Source: Areca catechu (lineage: Eukaryota > Streptophyta > Magnoliopsida > Arecales > Arecaceae). Taken from it: 64,000 bases of DNA. A program made the position numbers and the translations under genes. The stretch's first letter is position 1; each line of letters opens with the position of its first letter. The notes beneath the pieces were generated by a model. It was not told the DNA's origin. It saw only the letters and a list, made by a program, of their open reading frames with translations, and made no database searches. Shown piece after piece: positions 11,730 to 23,119 of the stretch. The DNA is taken from positions 38,920,449 to 38,984,448 of the forward strand of contig CM038052.1 in the NCBI GenBank assembly GCA_021397845.1. Direction: 5' to 3'.

Positions 11730-12115
11730 ACCGGCCAGCCGGAGGAGGAGGAAGGGGAGGTTCGGTGCTCGCACGAGTGCTGCGTTGGCGGATTGAGCGA
11801 AGGAGGAGGAGGAGGAGGGGAGGAGGAGGAGGAGAAGGAGGAGGAGGGGGGGTTCGGCGGTGCCTCGATCGATCGGGAGATCTTGGACGGCTGCTGCGTC
11901 GGCAGACCGAGCGGGGAGATCTTGGAGGAGGAGGGGGGGTTCGGCGGCGGCTCGATCGACCGGGAGATCACGGATGGCTGCTGCATCGACGGACCGAGCG
12001 GAGGAGGAGGAAGAGGAGGGGGGAGGAGGAGGAGGAGGAGTTGGGGGGGGGTTCGGTGGCAGATAGGAGATCTAGGGCTCGGGAAGGGGGGGTTTGGGGT
12101 TTTGGGGGTCCTGGG
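11730..12115. repeat. G/A-rich low-complexity leader of CACTA element (CT-rich in its sense strand)
   Basis: Runs of GGAGGAGGAGG alternate with two copies of a block of about 80 bp (11,845-11,925 and 11,930-12,003) containing CTCGATCGATCGGGAGAT. GC content is far above the surrounding DNA. Its place at the transposase-side end suggests promoter or 5' leader sequence. Open frames on both strands here encode only Arg/Gly/Glu or Pro/Ser runs and are not credible proteins. Confidence 0.6.
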
Positions 12116-12607
12116 AGTCCGGCGACGCGTATAAGCATCGGCAAAAGTCCAGGACTCCGGGGACGCTTATAAGCATCGGCAAATATCTTGGAAAGGGAGT
12201 CCGGCGATGCTTATAAGCATTGGCAAAGGTCCCGTGATGTCGACGCTTTCTAAAAGTGTCGACGGATTTGAGTGGTGGGGAGTCCGGCGACGCTTATAAG
12301 CATCGGCAAAGGTCCCTGGACTCCACAACGCTTATAAGCATCAGCAAATGTCTCGAGTCCGGCGATGCTTATAAGCATCGGCAAAGGTCTCGGAATCCGG
12401 CGACGCTTATAAGCATCGGCAAATGTCCCGGATTTCAGCGGGGTGGTCCGGCGACGCTTAAAAGCGTCGGTAAAACTCAGGGGTAATTGCCGATGCTTAA
12501 AAGCATCGGCAGACTTTGGGTTATTGCCGATGCTTTCAAAAAGCGTCGGCGGGTTTTGGGTCTTCCCGACGCTTCCATGAAGCGTCAGCGGAAAATGGTC
12601 AGGTTAA
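12116..12607. repeat. Right subterminal palindrome array of CACTA element
   Basis: About ten palindromes of the GCGACGCTTATAAGCATCGGC type, with TTATAA centres instead of the TTTAAA centres of the left array, separated by spacers such as AAAGGTCCCGGAGTCCG. The two ends of the element therefore carry diverged repeat families. Confidence 0.85.
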
Positions 12608-12625
12608 CCCTAACCTGCTGTGGTG
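12608..12625 (-). repeat. Right terminal inverted repeat of CACTA element
   Basis: Reads CCCTAACCTGCTGTGGTG on the plus strand, followed by the target duplication AAG (12,626-12,628). Confidence 0.85.
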
Positions 12626-12628
12626 AAG

Positions 12629-13594
12629 AAATGAATTCTTCAACTAGACAATTCATATAATAATATAGGATGTGATAAACAAAATATAATTTTTCATTAA
12701 TCAATGTACAAATATAATCAAATTTATTTTTTAAATATGAATTTAATAATTCTACTATCTTTCAAATATTTATATACATGTTCAAAGATCTGATTCGAAA
12801 GATCAATCATATTTAATAATTTGATTCAAAATGAATTTCATAAAACACATAAGCCTTTAACTATAACCATACTTATATCCTGTGGCAAGGTCAGAATACT
12901 ACACTTATATCTTGTGACCAGACGAGAATACCATATTTATATCTTTTGACAAGGTCCAAACACCAAACTGATACCTTATGATTGGGTCGGAATACCACAC
13001 TGTAGCTAGACTAGAAATAAAATCATGAGATTAGAGTGCCAATGCATAATCCTTAATTGGCAAGATTCAAAACATAGTTAGTTTGAGAGTCCAAATTGGA
13101 TTCATATAATTTTTTTTTCATAAAATAATATATATTTTACAATCAAATCAAATATATATATATATACAATATCAAATCAATAAAATAATAAAAATTTATT
13201 CAATATGCAAGATAATGTTATATATATGAAAGATTTAGATGAGGTGAATCATTACTTACCTCACATGAATTCTAATCAATCCAAATTCTAATCAATCCAA
13301 ATAATTTCAATTTTGTTTCAAAATCTTCAAATCATAAATGACATTGTAGTATCCCACTATTAGACATCTTCTTGTGGAGAACATTATACTCATCTCTAAT
13401 GGTGAGGGATTTCATAAAGGACTTCGTCCCTTTAAATAGACCATGGGGGATGAGTTTTAGTCCTTCTCGACTTCGATTTCAATCCTGATTAGGAGTCAAT
13501 CAAGGAAGAAGATTTCTAATAGGATAAAACTCCTCCTCGAAGTCCACTTTAAAGTTTATGCAAATTAATCTTTAGGCTCAATTATGGTGGCTAG
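12629..13594 (-). repeat. Left LTR of second-level element, segment 2
   Basis: Continues the LTR after the CACTA insertion and aligns with 25,430-26,490 (for example the CAACTAGACAATTCATATAA block in both). The uninterrupted copy carries an (AT)n expansion at 25,567-25,636 that is absent here. It ends at GCTAG, the copia target site. Confidence 0.9.
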
Positions 13595-15133
13595 TGTTGC
13601 TCAGGCTGCTTATCCAAGAGGAGGGGTGAATTGGGTATTTAAAATTTTTGCAAGTATGTGCTTCTTTTTAAGTTCTTAGTATGGTATGTGCTGTGAATTA
13701 AATTAACTACTGCAAGAGCAAGTAAGAATAGGAAACACAATCACAAATATAGCAAATTTTATAGTGGTTCAGAGCAACCTCGCTTCTATGTCCACTACCC
13801 AAGATACCACTTGGGATTTCTACTATATTCATCCTTGGAATATAGCCGGATTGTTTTCACGGGCTCATCATCCCAAACCTAAACTTGGTTTTATCTTGTG
13901 CTCACCAAAAACCCAATATAATGTTAGTTTTAAATGGGATCACTAACAACCCACTACACTTGGTTTTCAAGGCTCACCAATAACCTTTACAAGTCCAAGC
14001 TATAGCCCCTGCTATACTTGGAACAACTCAAATGAAGAGTTAAAAAAAGCAACAATATGACAAATCGAAGTTGTCGGATGGTTGCAGTTGTAGCACTTGA
14101 GAAGCTCTCTTGATTGCACTTTGAATGCTTTTCAAGGCTTCTTAACTTCCTTAATGAATGCCTCAAGATTCTGATCAGAGTTGGTGAAGTCTTAAGTGCT
14201 TGCTTTGAATGCTCTATTGAGTGTTCTTTCAAATATTAAGTAAAAGCTCATGTATCTCTCATTTGTTTCTTCAAAAATGATTCAGATCCCTTATTTATAC
14301 TCTCTTCAACTAATTTCAAGTAAATATAGCTATTGTAGACCATTGGGATTCGAAATATAGCTGTTAGAGACCATTTTGGATTCAAAATAAGAGTTTTGGA
14401 ACTAGCCGTTACTCACCTGGAACAGTCATTCAAGTCGGCTCGGATGGGTCGAGTCATCTCGGTTCCTCAGGTAGGTCAAAACTTCACTCTGGTCTAGTTG
14501 GCTCTTCTACTTCGAGTTGGCTCACCTGGCTGGTTCTTCAGAACTAAGATTTTTAGTACTTTGGAAGAGTTGGCTCTTCACTACTTGAATAGCTCAATTG
14601 TCTGACTGAGAAATCTTCACTCTGGATGAGTCAGCTCGGATACTTTGAGTCGGCTCGAATTCTTATAACTTCAGAAAACATACTCTGCTCGAGTCGGCTC
14701 TTCAATCATGGGTCAGCTCGAATGTCAGTGTGCCAGAAAACTAAGTGTCGTGCCAGACTTCGAGTCTGCTCTCCTGATTTGAGTCGGCTCTAGTGACTTA
14801 GGTCTACAATTATTCAATCTTCTTCAGACTTCTTCCTATGACTTCAAATTAACTCAAAAACTTTCCAACTCCTTCAATGTCTGATCTTGAGAGTATTAAA
14901 CTAGAAAACTATATAGAAGTAGCCCATTTTCATGAATACATGATTGATTTTTCTTTGAGCTCTTCTTTACAAAGAGAGTTTTTAAGGATAAACTTGTCAT
15001 ACACCAAGGTTGTAGGAAGAATGGTTTTACATATAAAACATCCTATAAAAACTTAGAAAATACTTGAAAAGAGTTAGTAATTAAATACATGCTCGAATGT
15101 TTGGTTATTTTCAAAATCATTCAGGAGTCAACA
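13595..15133 (-). repeat. 3' LTR of copia element
   Basis: Ends TGTT...CAACA in plus-strand reading. It is similar over its full length to 23,120-24,662, including the block CCACTTGGGATTT and a stretch of repeated GAGTCGGCTC motifs (14,430-14,800), probably U3 enhancer-like repeats. Point differences are frequent, so the insertion is not recent. Confidence 0.92.
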
Positions 15134-15148
15134 ATCTCTCCCCTTTTT
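15134..15148 (-). other. Polypurine tract of copia element
   Basis: Minus-strand AAAAAGGGGAGAGAT immediately before the 3' LTR. It would prime plus-strand DNA synthesis. Confidence 0.75.
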
Positions 15149-16050
15149 GATGATGACAAAATATTGGGCATGGAAAAACTTTATATTTAAACATATATAA
15201 GAAAACTCGTGTATGACTTTCAAATTGAGATATATTCATATGTATCAGCAAGTATCATGAATGTATTGAAAGTATCAGGGCTTATAAATAAAGTATCAAA
15301 GCTTTTGAATTAGATCTAATGTGTATTAGAGTTAATATTTATCAAAAGCTGCTTTTGCCTATCATGAATTAAAGTCAAAAAAGTATCAGAGCTTAGGAAA
15401 AAAAGTATCAGAGCTTAGGAAAAAAAGTATCAAGACAAAATATATCAAAGCACAAAATGTATCAAAGTTTAGGTATCAGAGAATATCAGAGCTATTTCAA
15501 AAAATATTAGATCTATTATATCATGATTGCATCAGAGCTATTATAAACTAGAGATGAATCAGAGCAAGTTATGATCAGAGCAAAATTAACTTGATCAGAG
15601 CAAATTTTTGCAATTGTGAATAATAGGGATGACTCCCCCTATTTTATTCAATCCAAGCACAGATTCAATAGATTTTCCAAAAGATTGTGCAATTTTTCCA
15701 TGCACATACAATTACTCCCCCTTTTTGTCATTAATGAAAAAGGGTTCAAAAGCAAATTACATTTCTTTTTTAAATAGTATAAGAAGATCAATAACATTAT
15801 TTGAGATAATTTCACTTTCCCATAGAATTCTTCAAGTTGAAATTCTTCATTAAAATTCAGGTGAAGTATTATTTTTTCTTGTTAGGTTGATTGGTGAGAT
15901 CATTCAAAGAAGCAATAATATATAACAATAAGAAAGCTCATCATCAATGAACACAATGATTTGCAAAAGAAAGCATTTCATTATTTTTAAAAGGAAGTAC
16001 AAAATATCAGAAAGTAATACATCCAAAAGATATATCAAAAAGATACAAAC
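15149..16050 (-). other. Copia 3' untranslated region with repeated GTATCAGAGC motif
   Basis: No gene. Between about 15,240 and 15,610 the plus strand repeats variants of GTATCAGAGC(TT) many times (two exact copies at about 15,379 and 15,401, within a tandem 22-bp unit). In the element's sense strand this is GCTCTGATAC, the 3'-end sequence of initiator methionine tRNA that pairs with the element's primer-binding site. Confidence 0.65.
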
Positions 16051-17814
16051 TAGTCTTCTTCCTCACTAGAGGAAGAACCAACTTCTAAAACAATAGAGGA
16101 GGTCTTAATTTTTAAAGGTTTAAATCTAAGATCTCTATTTCTAGTCCTAGTTAGGGCTTTAGAAGCTTTAGATTTTAGCTTAGGGCTAGATTTAGGTTTG
16201 GCTTTAGAGGGTGTAGGCTCTACTTTAACATCAGTAGGTATACAAGTTTCTGCAGGAGGTGGACCAGGTGGGTGTGAAGAAATAGGAGTAGGATCAAACA
16301 GTTCTGCTGTAGGAGGAGGTGGTGACTATGCAAGTGGCTCTTTAAATGCTGAAGCTACTGAAGCCTCGACAGTAGAAGATAGTCTCGATAAGAATACCCA
16401 GATAGTCCGCAGCTCGGTAGAGAAGGCCTGAACTTCCTTTTAAAGACACTGAAGCTCTGCTGTATGCTGGGTACTAAGAGCATCTACAACTTCTCTTGGT
16501 CTACCAAAATTATTGTGCAGGTTTCTAATATCAGCCTGAATGTCATCCTGTGTCTGTGGTCTCCTCTCAACTACCTCAACTCTGGAAGACAACTAACTCG
16601 GCTCAGTCCTGATACTCTAAAATCCAGTCTCAATTATTTGACGAAGGTCACCAAACATCGAAGTAAAAGTGCTAGTCAAGGACTCAGAGAGCAGTCTAAT
16701 CTGCTGAGCAATAAATGCTTGGGAAGCAATCAGAACTGAAGCAGATGGTCATAGAGCATGTCCAACAGAAGGTGCAGGTGGTGTCCTGGGGCTGCCAGGC
16801 TGTCTCTCCTACTCCTCAGTCTCAATCTATGTACCATTATCAATATCATCACCATGAATAGTACCAGTCTCAGTGTCAGGAGCTGGGTGCTCTGTCTGGT
16901 CATCCTCATCCTTGTCCTCATCTGAAGAGGTAGCAGCTCTATCCTGACATCCTCTTCGACCAAATTCCCTCAACTAGGTGGTAACCAATTTTCTAAAGGG
17001 ATTTCGTCGAGTAAGTGTTAGTATGATGTATAGGTCTACCATCCTCTCCAATAAGGTCTATCCCGGCCTCCTGAAAGAGTAGTGTAAAGAACATTCCATA
17101 GGACAGGTAAGCCTTTACTTTCCTGGTTGCCTTCCTCATTTGTACTAACATAATATATGGTAGATTGAGGGCCTCCCTCTTAATCAAGTGCCTCATAAAT
17201 AGTACATCCCGTTCGCTCACCTAATCAAAGTGCTCGGTCCTAGGCAAAAAGATCCTACTGATTATATTATGCAGTAATCTCATTTCCAAGGAAAGCATAT
17301 TAGCCTGCACATTCTTAATGATGTCCATATTAGATCTTTCCAAAATTAGCCTTAGAGTCCTCTATTTATTCTTCAAAACTAAGTGGTTCACACCTTCATT
17401 TGTCATTTGCAAGATTCTACTTAAGATTTCTTCATCAACTTTTACTCTGACTCCTTTTACTGTAGATTGAATGTGATATTCTCCTAGAGTCAGATTCTCA
17501 AAGAAATTTCTCACCAGATTAGGGTAGGTAGGGGTGTTTAATGAACAAAACTAGGTCCAACATTGGTTCTCAATCCAATCCCCTATTCTCATTCCCAATT
17601 CCTCAAGAAATGAAGACATTATTCTTCTCCCACTAGTGACAGGTCGGTTAGCCATTGAAATTACCTGTCTTTGGGGTGAAGGAGACTCATTTCCTAGTTC
17701 TTCTTTTTGCTGTGCATGAGTCGACTCTTCTTCCCTTCATTTGCTTTTTCTTTCTTTTTGTGCACTTGGTTCTGCATGCCTTGCTCTCTTTCATACAGCC
17801 ATTCTTGGTGCCAT
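16051..17814 (-). pseudogene. Env-position ORF of SIRE-type copia element (broken)
   Basis: From ATG at 17,814 (MAPRMAV) to TAG at 16,051 is exactly 588 codons. Recognisable blocks include FLEELGMRIGDWIENQ, VRVKVDEEILSRILQMTNEG and ERDVLFMRHLIKREALNLPY with SYGMFFTLLFQEAGIDL. A C-terminal part follows with a possible coiled coil (HTAELQ...FSTELRTIWVFLSRLSS), a Pro-rich run (SPPPPTAELFDPTP) and an acidic end (VGSSSSEEED). Stops appear at codon 8, near codon 26 and at several later points, and some blocks lie in another frame. SIRE elements are known to carry an extra ORF here, sometimes called env-like. I see no clear membrane anchor, so the function is unknown. Confidence 0.6.
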
Positions 17815-18168
17815 TTTGGAAATTAAGGGTAGGAGTGGATGGATCTTAGTGGAGTGGGGCATATGAGGTCCCTAGTAGAAATGAAAGGGCTTTATTCTCC
17901 AGTTATGGCTCAAAGGTAAGGTAGTTTCCCTAAAATAGTTCTACGATTTTTATATAAAAAGACCTAACCCGATAACCGAGTTGGCTCGGCCAGAAGCATG
18001 TCTGCTCGAGTTGGCTCAAGCAAAAATGCTCAAAAAGGTTCTAAAAGGCTACTAAGAAGATTTCTAAGGATAGTAACATACTAAATAAGGTGGTCATTGT
18101 CCTTAAATTAATGTAGGAGGTCTTTTAGATAATTTTTTTAATTTTAGAAAAAATTAGGTCAAAAAAGT

Positions 18169-21100
18169 CTAAAAAGTATCACATAAACCTAATTCACTTC
18201 TAATTATTTCAAATCTTTCTTCATTAAGTGGCTTAGTAAAGATGTCAGCAAGTTAGTTTTCAGTTGGAATGGATTCAAATTCAATATCTCCATTTTGTAC
18301 ATGATCCCTAATAAAGTGATGTCTAATTTCAATATGCTTTGTTTTAGAATGCTGAATTAGATTTTTTGTAAGATTGATAGCACTTATGTTATCACATTTG
18401 ATAGAAATTTTTGATTGAATAACGTCATAGTCTTCTAGTTGTTGCTTAATCCATAACACTTGTGCACAACAACTCCTAGCAGCTACATATTCTGTCTCAG
18501 TAGTGGATAAAGCGATAGAGTTTTATTTCTTACAGTATCATGCAATTAAGTTCAACCCTAGAAACTGGCAAGTACCACTAGTACTTTTTCTATCAATTTT
18601 ATATTCACCATAATTAGCATCAGAGAAACCAATTAAATTTAATGAAGATTGCTTAGAATACCATAAACCAAGATTACTTGTTCCTTTGAGATATTTTATA
18701 ATTCTTTTAACAACAATTAAATATGATTCTATAGGATTTGATTGAAATCTAGCACATATGCATATACTGAATAAGATATGAGGCCTACTAGCAGTTAAAT
18801 ACAACATTGATCCAATCATACCATGATAAATCTTTTGATCAATATTGTTGCCATCTTTATCTTTGTCTAATCTGTAGGAGGGGCTCATGGGTGTGCTCAT
18901 ATCTTTGGATGACTCTATACCAAACTTCTTAATGATCTCCTTGATATATTTTGCTTGGTTAATAAAAGTTCCTTCCTTTGTTTGCTTAATTTGGAGTCCA
19001 AGGAAGTAGGTTAGTTCACCCATCAAGCTCATTTCAAATCACCCTACATTAACTCAATAAATTCTTTGCATGGATTCTCATTAATTGCACCAAAAATAAT
19101 GTCATCTACATAAATCTGTACAATAACATATTATTTTCTTTTCTTTTGATAAACAAAGTTGTATCTACATTGTCTCTAACAAAATTATTTTCAAGTAAGA
19201 ACTTGCTTAATCTATCATACCAGGCTTTTGGTGCTTGTTTAAATCTATACAATGCTTTATTAAGTTTAAAAATATGATTTGAAAAAGTATGACTTTCAAA
19301 ACCTGGTGGTTGTTCTACAAAAACTTTTTCTGAAATGAATCCATTTAAAAATGCACTTTTTACATCCATTTAAAATAATTTAAAATTCATGTAATAAATA
19401 AATGCAAGTAATAATCTAATGGCTTCTAATCTTGCTACAGGTGCATAGGTTTCATCAAAATCTATTCATTCTTCTTGATTATAATCTTTTGCCACTAATC
19501 TTGCTTTATTTCTAATTACATTTCCTTTTTCATCTAACTTTTTTCTATAAACCCATTTGGTTTCAATAACAGGATGGTCTGAGGGTCTATTTATTAAGGT
19601 CCATACATTATTTCTTTTAAACTAGTTAAGTTTTTCATGCATGGTCATCATCTAATTAGGATCATTTTCAGCTTCTTCAATGTTATAAGGTTCTACTTAT
19701 GAAACAAAAGCTAGATAATCATGTGTTTCTCTAAATGATGACCTAGTCCTAACACCTTGAGAGGGATCACTTATAATTAAATCTCTAGGATGTGAAGTTA
19801 CATACCTCCATTCCCTTGATAGATCACCAAGATCTCTACATACCATTTCTTCTCCTTCTTGAGTTGGTTTGTGCTTCAAGCTCATATCTTCCATTGCTTG
19901 ATCAAGTGTACCTGCATCATTATCTATACACTTCTTTTCTAGAAGGCGAGGGATTAGATTCATCAAAGATAACATGAACAGATTCTTATACTGTTAAAGT
20001 TATTTTATTAAACACTTTATAAGCTTTGCTATTGATTGAATAACCAAGAAAAATAGCTTCATCAGATTTAGCATCAAACTTTGCAAGGTTATCTTTTCCA
20101 TTATTTAACACAAAGCGTTTACAACCAAAAACATGAAAGTAATTAATGTTTGGTTTTTTATCATTCCAAAGTTTATAAGGGGTTTTCTTTAAAATCGGTC
20201 TTATCAAAATATATTTCAAGATATAACAAGTAGTGTTCACCGCTTTTGCCCAAAAGTACCTTGGAAGATTGCCTTCACATAACATTGTTCGAGCTATCTC
20301 TTCCAAAGTCATATTCTTCCTCTTTACAACACCATTTTGCTATGGTGTTCTAGGAGCGGAGAAGTTGTGATCAATGCCATGCTCAGTGCAATAATCATCA
20401 AAATATTGATTTTCAAATTTTGTGTCATGATCACTTCTTATTGAAATAACTGAAAGATTTTTTTGATTTGAAACTTGTGAAATTTTTTAAAAACTTTAAA
20501 TGCTTTATCTTTGTATGCAATAAATAAAATCCAGGTAAATCTTGAAAAATCATCTACTATCATAAGTCCGTATTTCATACCACCTAGGCTTGTAGTCCTA
20601 ATTGGTCCAAATAGATCCATGTGTAGTAGCTTAAAAGGTATAGAAGTTGAAACCATATTTTTTGATTTAAAACTCCTAGTTTGTTTATCTAGTTGGCATG
20701 CATCATAAACATGTTTAAAATCAACTTCAAATTTAGGTAAACCTCTAACTAGATCTTTGAAAATCAATTTAGTAATTGTATGCATGCTAGCATGACCTAA
20801 TCTTCTATGCCAAAGTAAGCTAGACTTCTTGGTTTTAGCATTCATTGCCATTAGACTTGTACTACTAGACATGGCTAGATCATTCAAATCTACCACCTAT
20901 ATGTTTCCAAGTCTATGACCTATGATTTTAGTATTAGAATCAAGTGAGTTAGTTACAATGCACATTGAAGATTCAAAGATAACCCTAAAACCTCTATCAC
21001 ATAGTTGACTAATACTTAATAAATTGTGCTTCAATTTATCAACTAGTAATACATTTTTAATGAATGTAGAAGGGGTTATTCTGATCTTACCGATACCAAT

Positions 21101-23071
21101 TATTTTTTCCTTGCCGTTGTCACCAAAAGTGACAATTCCTCCATCCTTCATTTCTAGGATGATGAATTGTTCCTTGTCACCCATCATATATCTTGAACAG
21201 CAGCTATCCAGATACCATCTTTTCTTTGTGTTCTGGGCTACAATACATTCTTGCAAAACAATCATGGAGTTCTTTTAGGTATCCAAGCTTTCTTGGATCA
21301 TTTTGCAGGTCAATAGGATTGGTTCCTTTGGGAACCCAAATCTTTCTAATCTTACTTCTAACATTTCTTTTGAAATTGCATTGAAATGACTTATGACTAA
21401 TCCCATTGCATGCATAACAAACAATTCTTGAATTTTGCAAATATACAAAAGTTAAAGCTTTAGATGCAGATGTAGAAGCATTTGATACAAATGACCTTTG
21501 ATTTGAAAACATATGTGCATAAGCTTTTGAGGGTATAAACTTTGTTGCTGAAATTATATTTGTTTGCAAAGAATTATAACCAATTACAGCCTTGCTACTT
21601 AAATCTCTTTGATCTTTTAAAATCAATTCTAGTTTGTTTGAACTCAATGTTAGCTTTTCAACTAAAGGTTAAAGTTTTTCAACTTCTTCTTGCAAGCCAA
21701 TATTTTTTTCATGTAAAGCTTTGTTTTTCTCAAGAAAATCATTCTTTTCAATTTTCAAAGTAGTATATTTTTCAGAAAAGCCACTCAATTCTTTTTGTAA
21801 AATCTTATTCTTTTCTGAAATCTCTTCCTTTTCTTTCATCAAAATATCATTGCTATTTTTCAAAGACTTTATTTTCAAACTGGCCTTTTTGTATTCAGTT
21901 AATAATTCATGAAATGCATTATTTAGTTCTTCAAAAGTAAATTCATCATAAGGATCAGGGGACATTACCTCATCTTCAAGATCCATTAGGTATATGTTCT
22001 TTGTTTTGCTGGTCTCTTCTTCCTCATTTGAAGTGGACTCCTCACTATCGCTTCAAGTCACAACCATAGCTTTGTTCTTCTTCTTTTTGAAAGTTTTCTT
22101 CAAGTTTGGACAATCTGATCTGAAATATCCAAGTTTTTTGCATTCATAGCAAATGGGCTATTACTCTTTATCCATTTCTTTTTTCTTTTCCTTGTCCTTG
22201 ATGTATTCTCCTTTTCTATGGAACTTTCTCCATTGTCTTCCCTTTTTCTTGCCCATAAACTTCCTAAATCTTCTCACTACAAGTGCAATGTCTTCGTCTT
22301 CAAGATCATTTTTGGAAGAGGGGCTTTCTTCATCGATTTCATCTTCTTGTTTCTTCATCTCTACAGCAGCTTTGAAGGTAATTAACTTTTTCTTTTTGAA
22401 ATCATCTTCATTTCTATGCTGCATAGTTAGCTCGTGAGTAATCAGGGATCCTAATAATTCATCCAGTGGTAGAGTATTCAAATCCTTCGCTTCCTGGATA
22501 GCCATCACTTTAGGGTCCCACTTATCTGGAAGTGATCTCAATATCTTCTGCAAGAGGTATGTATTAGAATAAGTCCTGCCAAGAAACTTTAAACCATTAA
22601 TAATATCTGTAAAATGTGAAAACATGATAGAAATAGTCTCATTGGGTTCCATCTTAAATATTTCATAATTATATATAAAAAGATTAATCTTTGAGGTTCA
22701 CTTGGAAAGTTCCTTCATGGGTTACCTCAAGTTTATCCCAAATTTTTTTTTGCTGATGTGCAAGTAAAAATTTGATTAAACTCATTGGCATCCAATGCAC
22801 AATATAATAAGTTCATGGCTTTGGCATTCAGCTCACCCATTTTCATGCCGTGTTTATCCCATTCCTCTTCAGGTTTTGGGACATCCATGCCATCAACTTT
22901 TTTCATGGGTGTGTGAGGTTCCTTAAGACTAACCTACCATAATTGAAAGTCTACAGCTTGTATATATATTTTCATTCGGGCTCTCCAGTGAGTGTTGTTA
23001 GTGCTTATAAATAGTGGAGGTCTATTTGTGGATTAGCCTTCGGCCAAAGAAGTACTCATAGGATTTGCCAT
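18169..23071 (-). pseudogene. Copia gag-pol polyprotein (broken)
   Basis: Starts at ATG 23,071, 35 bp after the primer site. Gag: a UBN2-like block (FTDIINGLKFLGRTY, LRSLPDKWDPKVMAIQEAKD) at 22,640-22,300, then two zinc knuckles, the first CYECKKLGYFRSDC with the usual His replaced by Tyr. Protease at 21,215 reads WYLDSCCSRYMMGD, with DSG changed to DSC. Integrase: WHRRLGHAS and CQLDKQTRS at 20,800-20,690, core MDLFGPIRT and MIVDDFSRFTWILF at 20,620-20,540. RT: MDVKSAFLNGFI at 19,369 and LTYFLGLQIKQ near 19,010. RNase H: KTKHIEIRHHFIRDHV near 18,340 and ADIFTKPLNEERF near 18,230. At least eight stops or frameshifts lie between blocks, so it is inactive. Confidence 0.88.
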
Positions 23072-23105
23072 AAGATCTTTACTCTAAGTAAAATTCAGAG
23101 ACACT

Positions 23106-23117
23106 GCTCTAATACCA
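23106..23117 (-). other. Primer-binding site of copia element (tRNA-iMet)
   Basis: TGGTATTAGAGC on the minus strand, one base off the canonical TGGTATCAGAGC, 2 bp from the LTR end. Confidence 0.85.
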
Positions 23118-23119
23118 GT

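Larger units (their letters stand above)
6004..12625 (-). mobile_element. CACTA (En/Spm) DNA transposon, internally deleted, target duplication AAG
   Basis: It is 6,622 bp, opens with CACTACAGTGAATCTGGG and closes with the reverse complement of CACCACAGCAGGTTAGGG. It is flanked by a 3-bp duplication AAG (6,001-6,003 and 12,626-12,628), the size known for CACTA elements. The flanking DNA is one continuous LTR in the uninterrupted copy at 25,420, so both borders are certain. It contains palindromic subterminal repeats at both ends and two minus-strand gene remnants (TNP2-like, then TNP1-like) joined by deletion. The catalytic part of TNP2 is missing, so this copy could move only with transposase supplied in trans. 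Confidence 0.93.

Noticed and set aside
11765..12172. Arg/Gly-rich 135-codon frame inside the CACTA element
   Set aside because: Low-complexity GGAGGA repeat translated in several frames; better explained as leader or promoter DNA.
16198..16739. Plus-strand open frames of 77 and 91 codons in the copia 3' region
   Set aside because: They are the complement of the minus-strand env-position ORF, which has the better protein signature.
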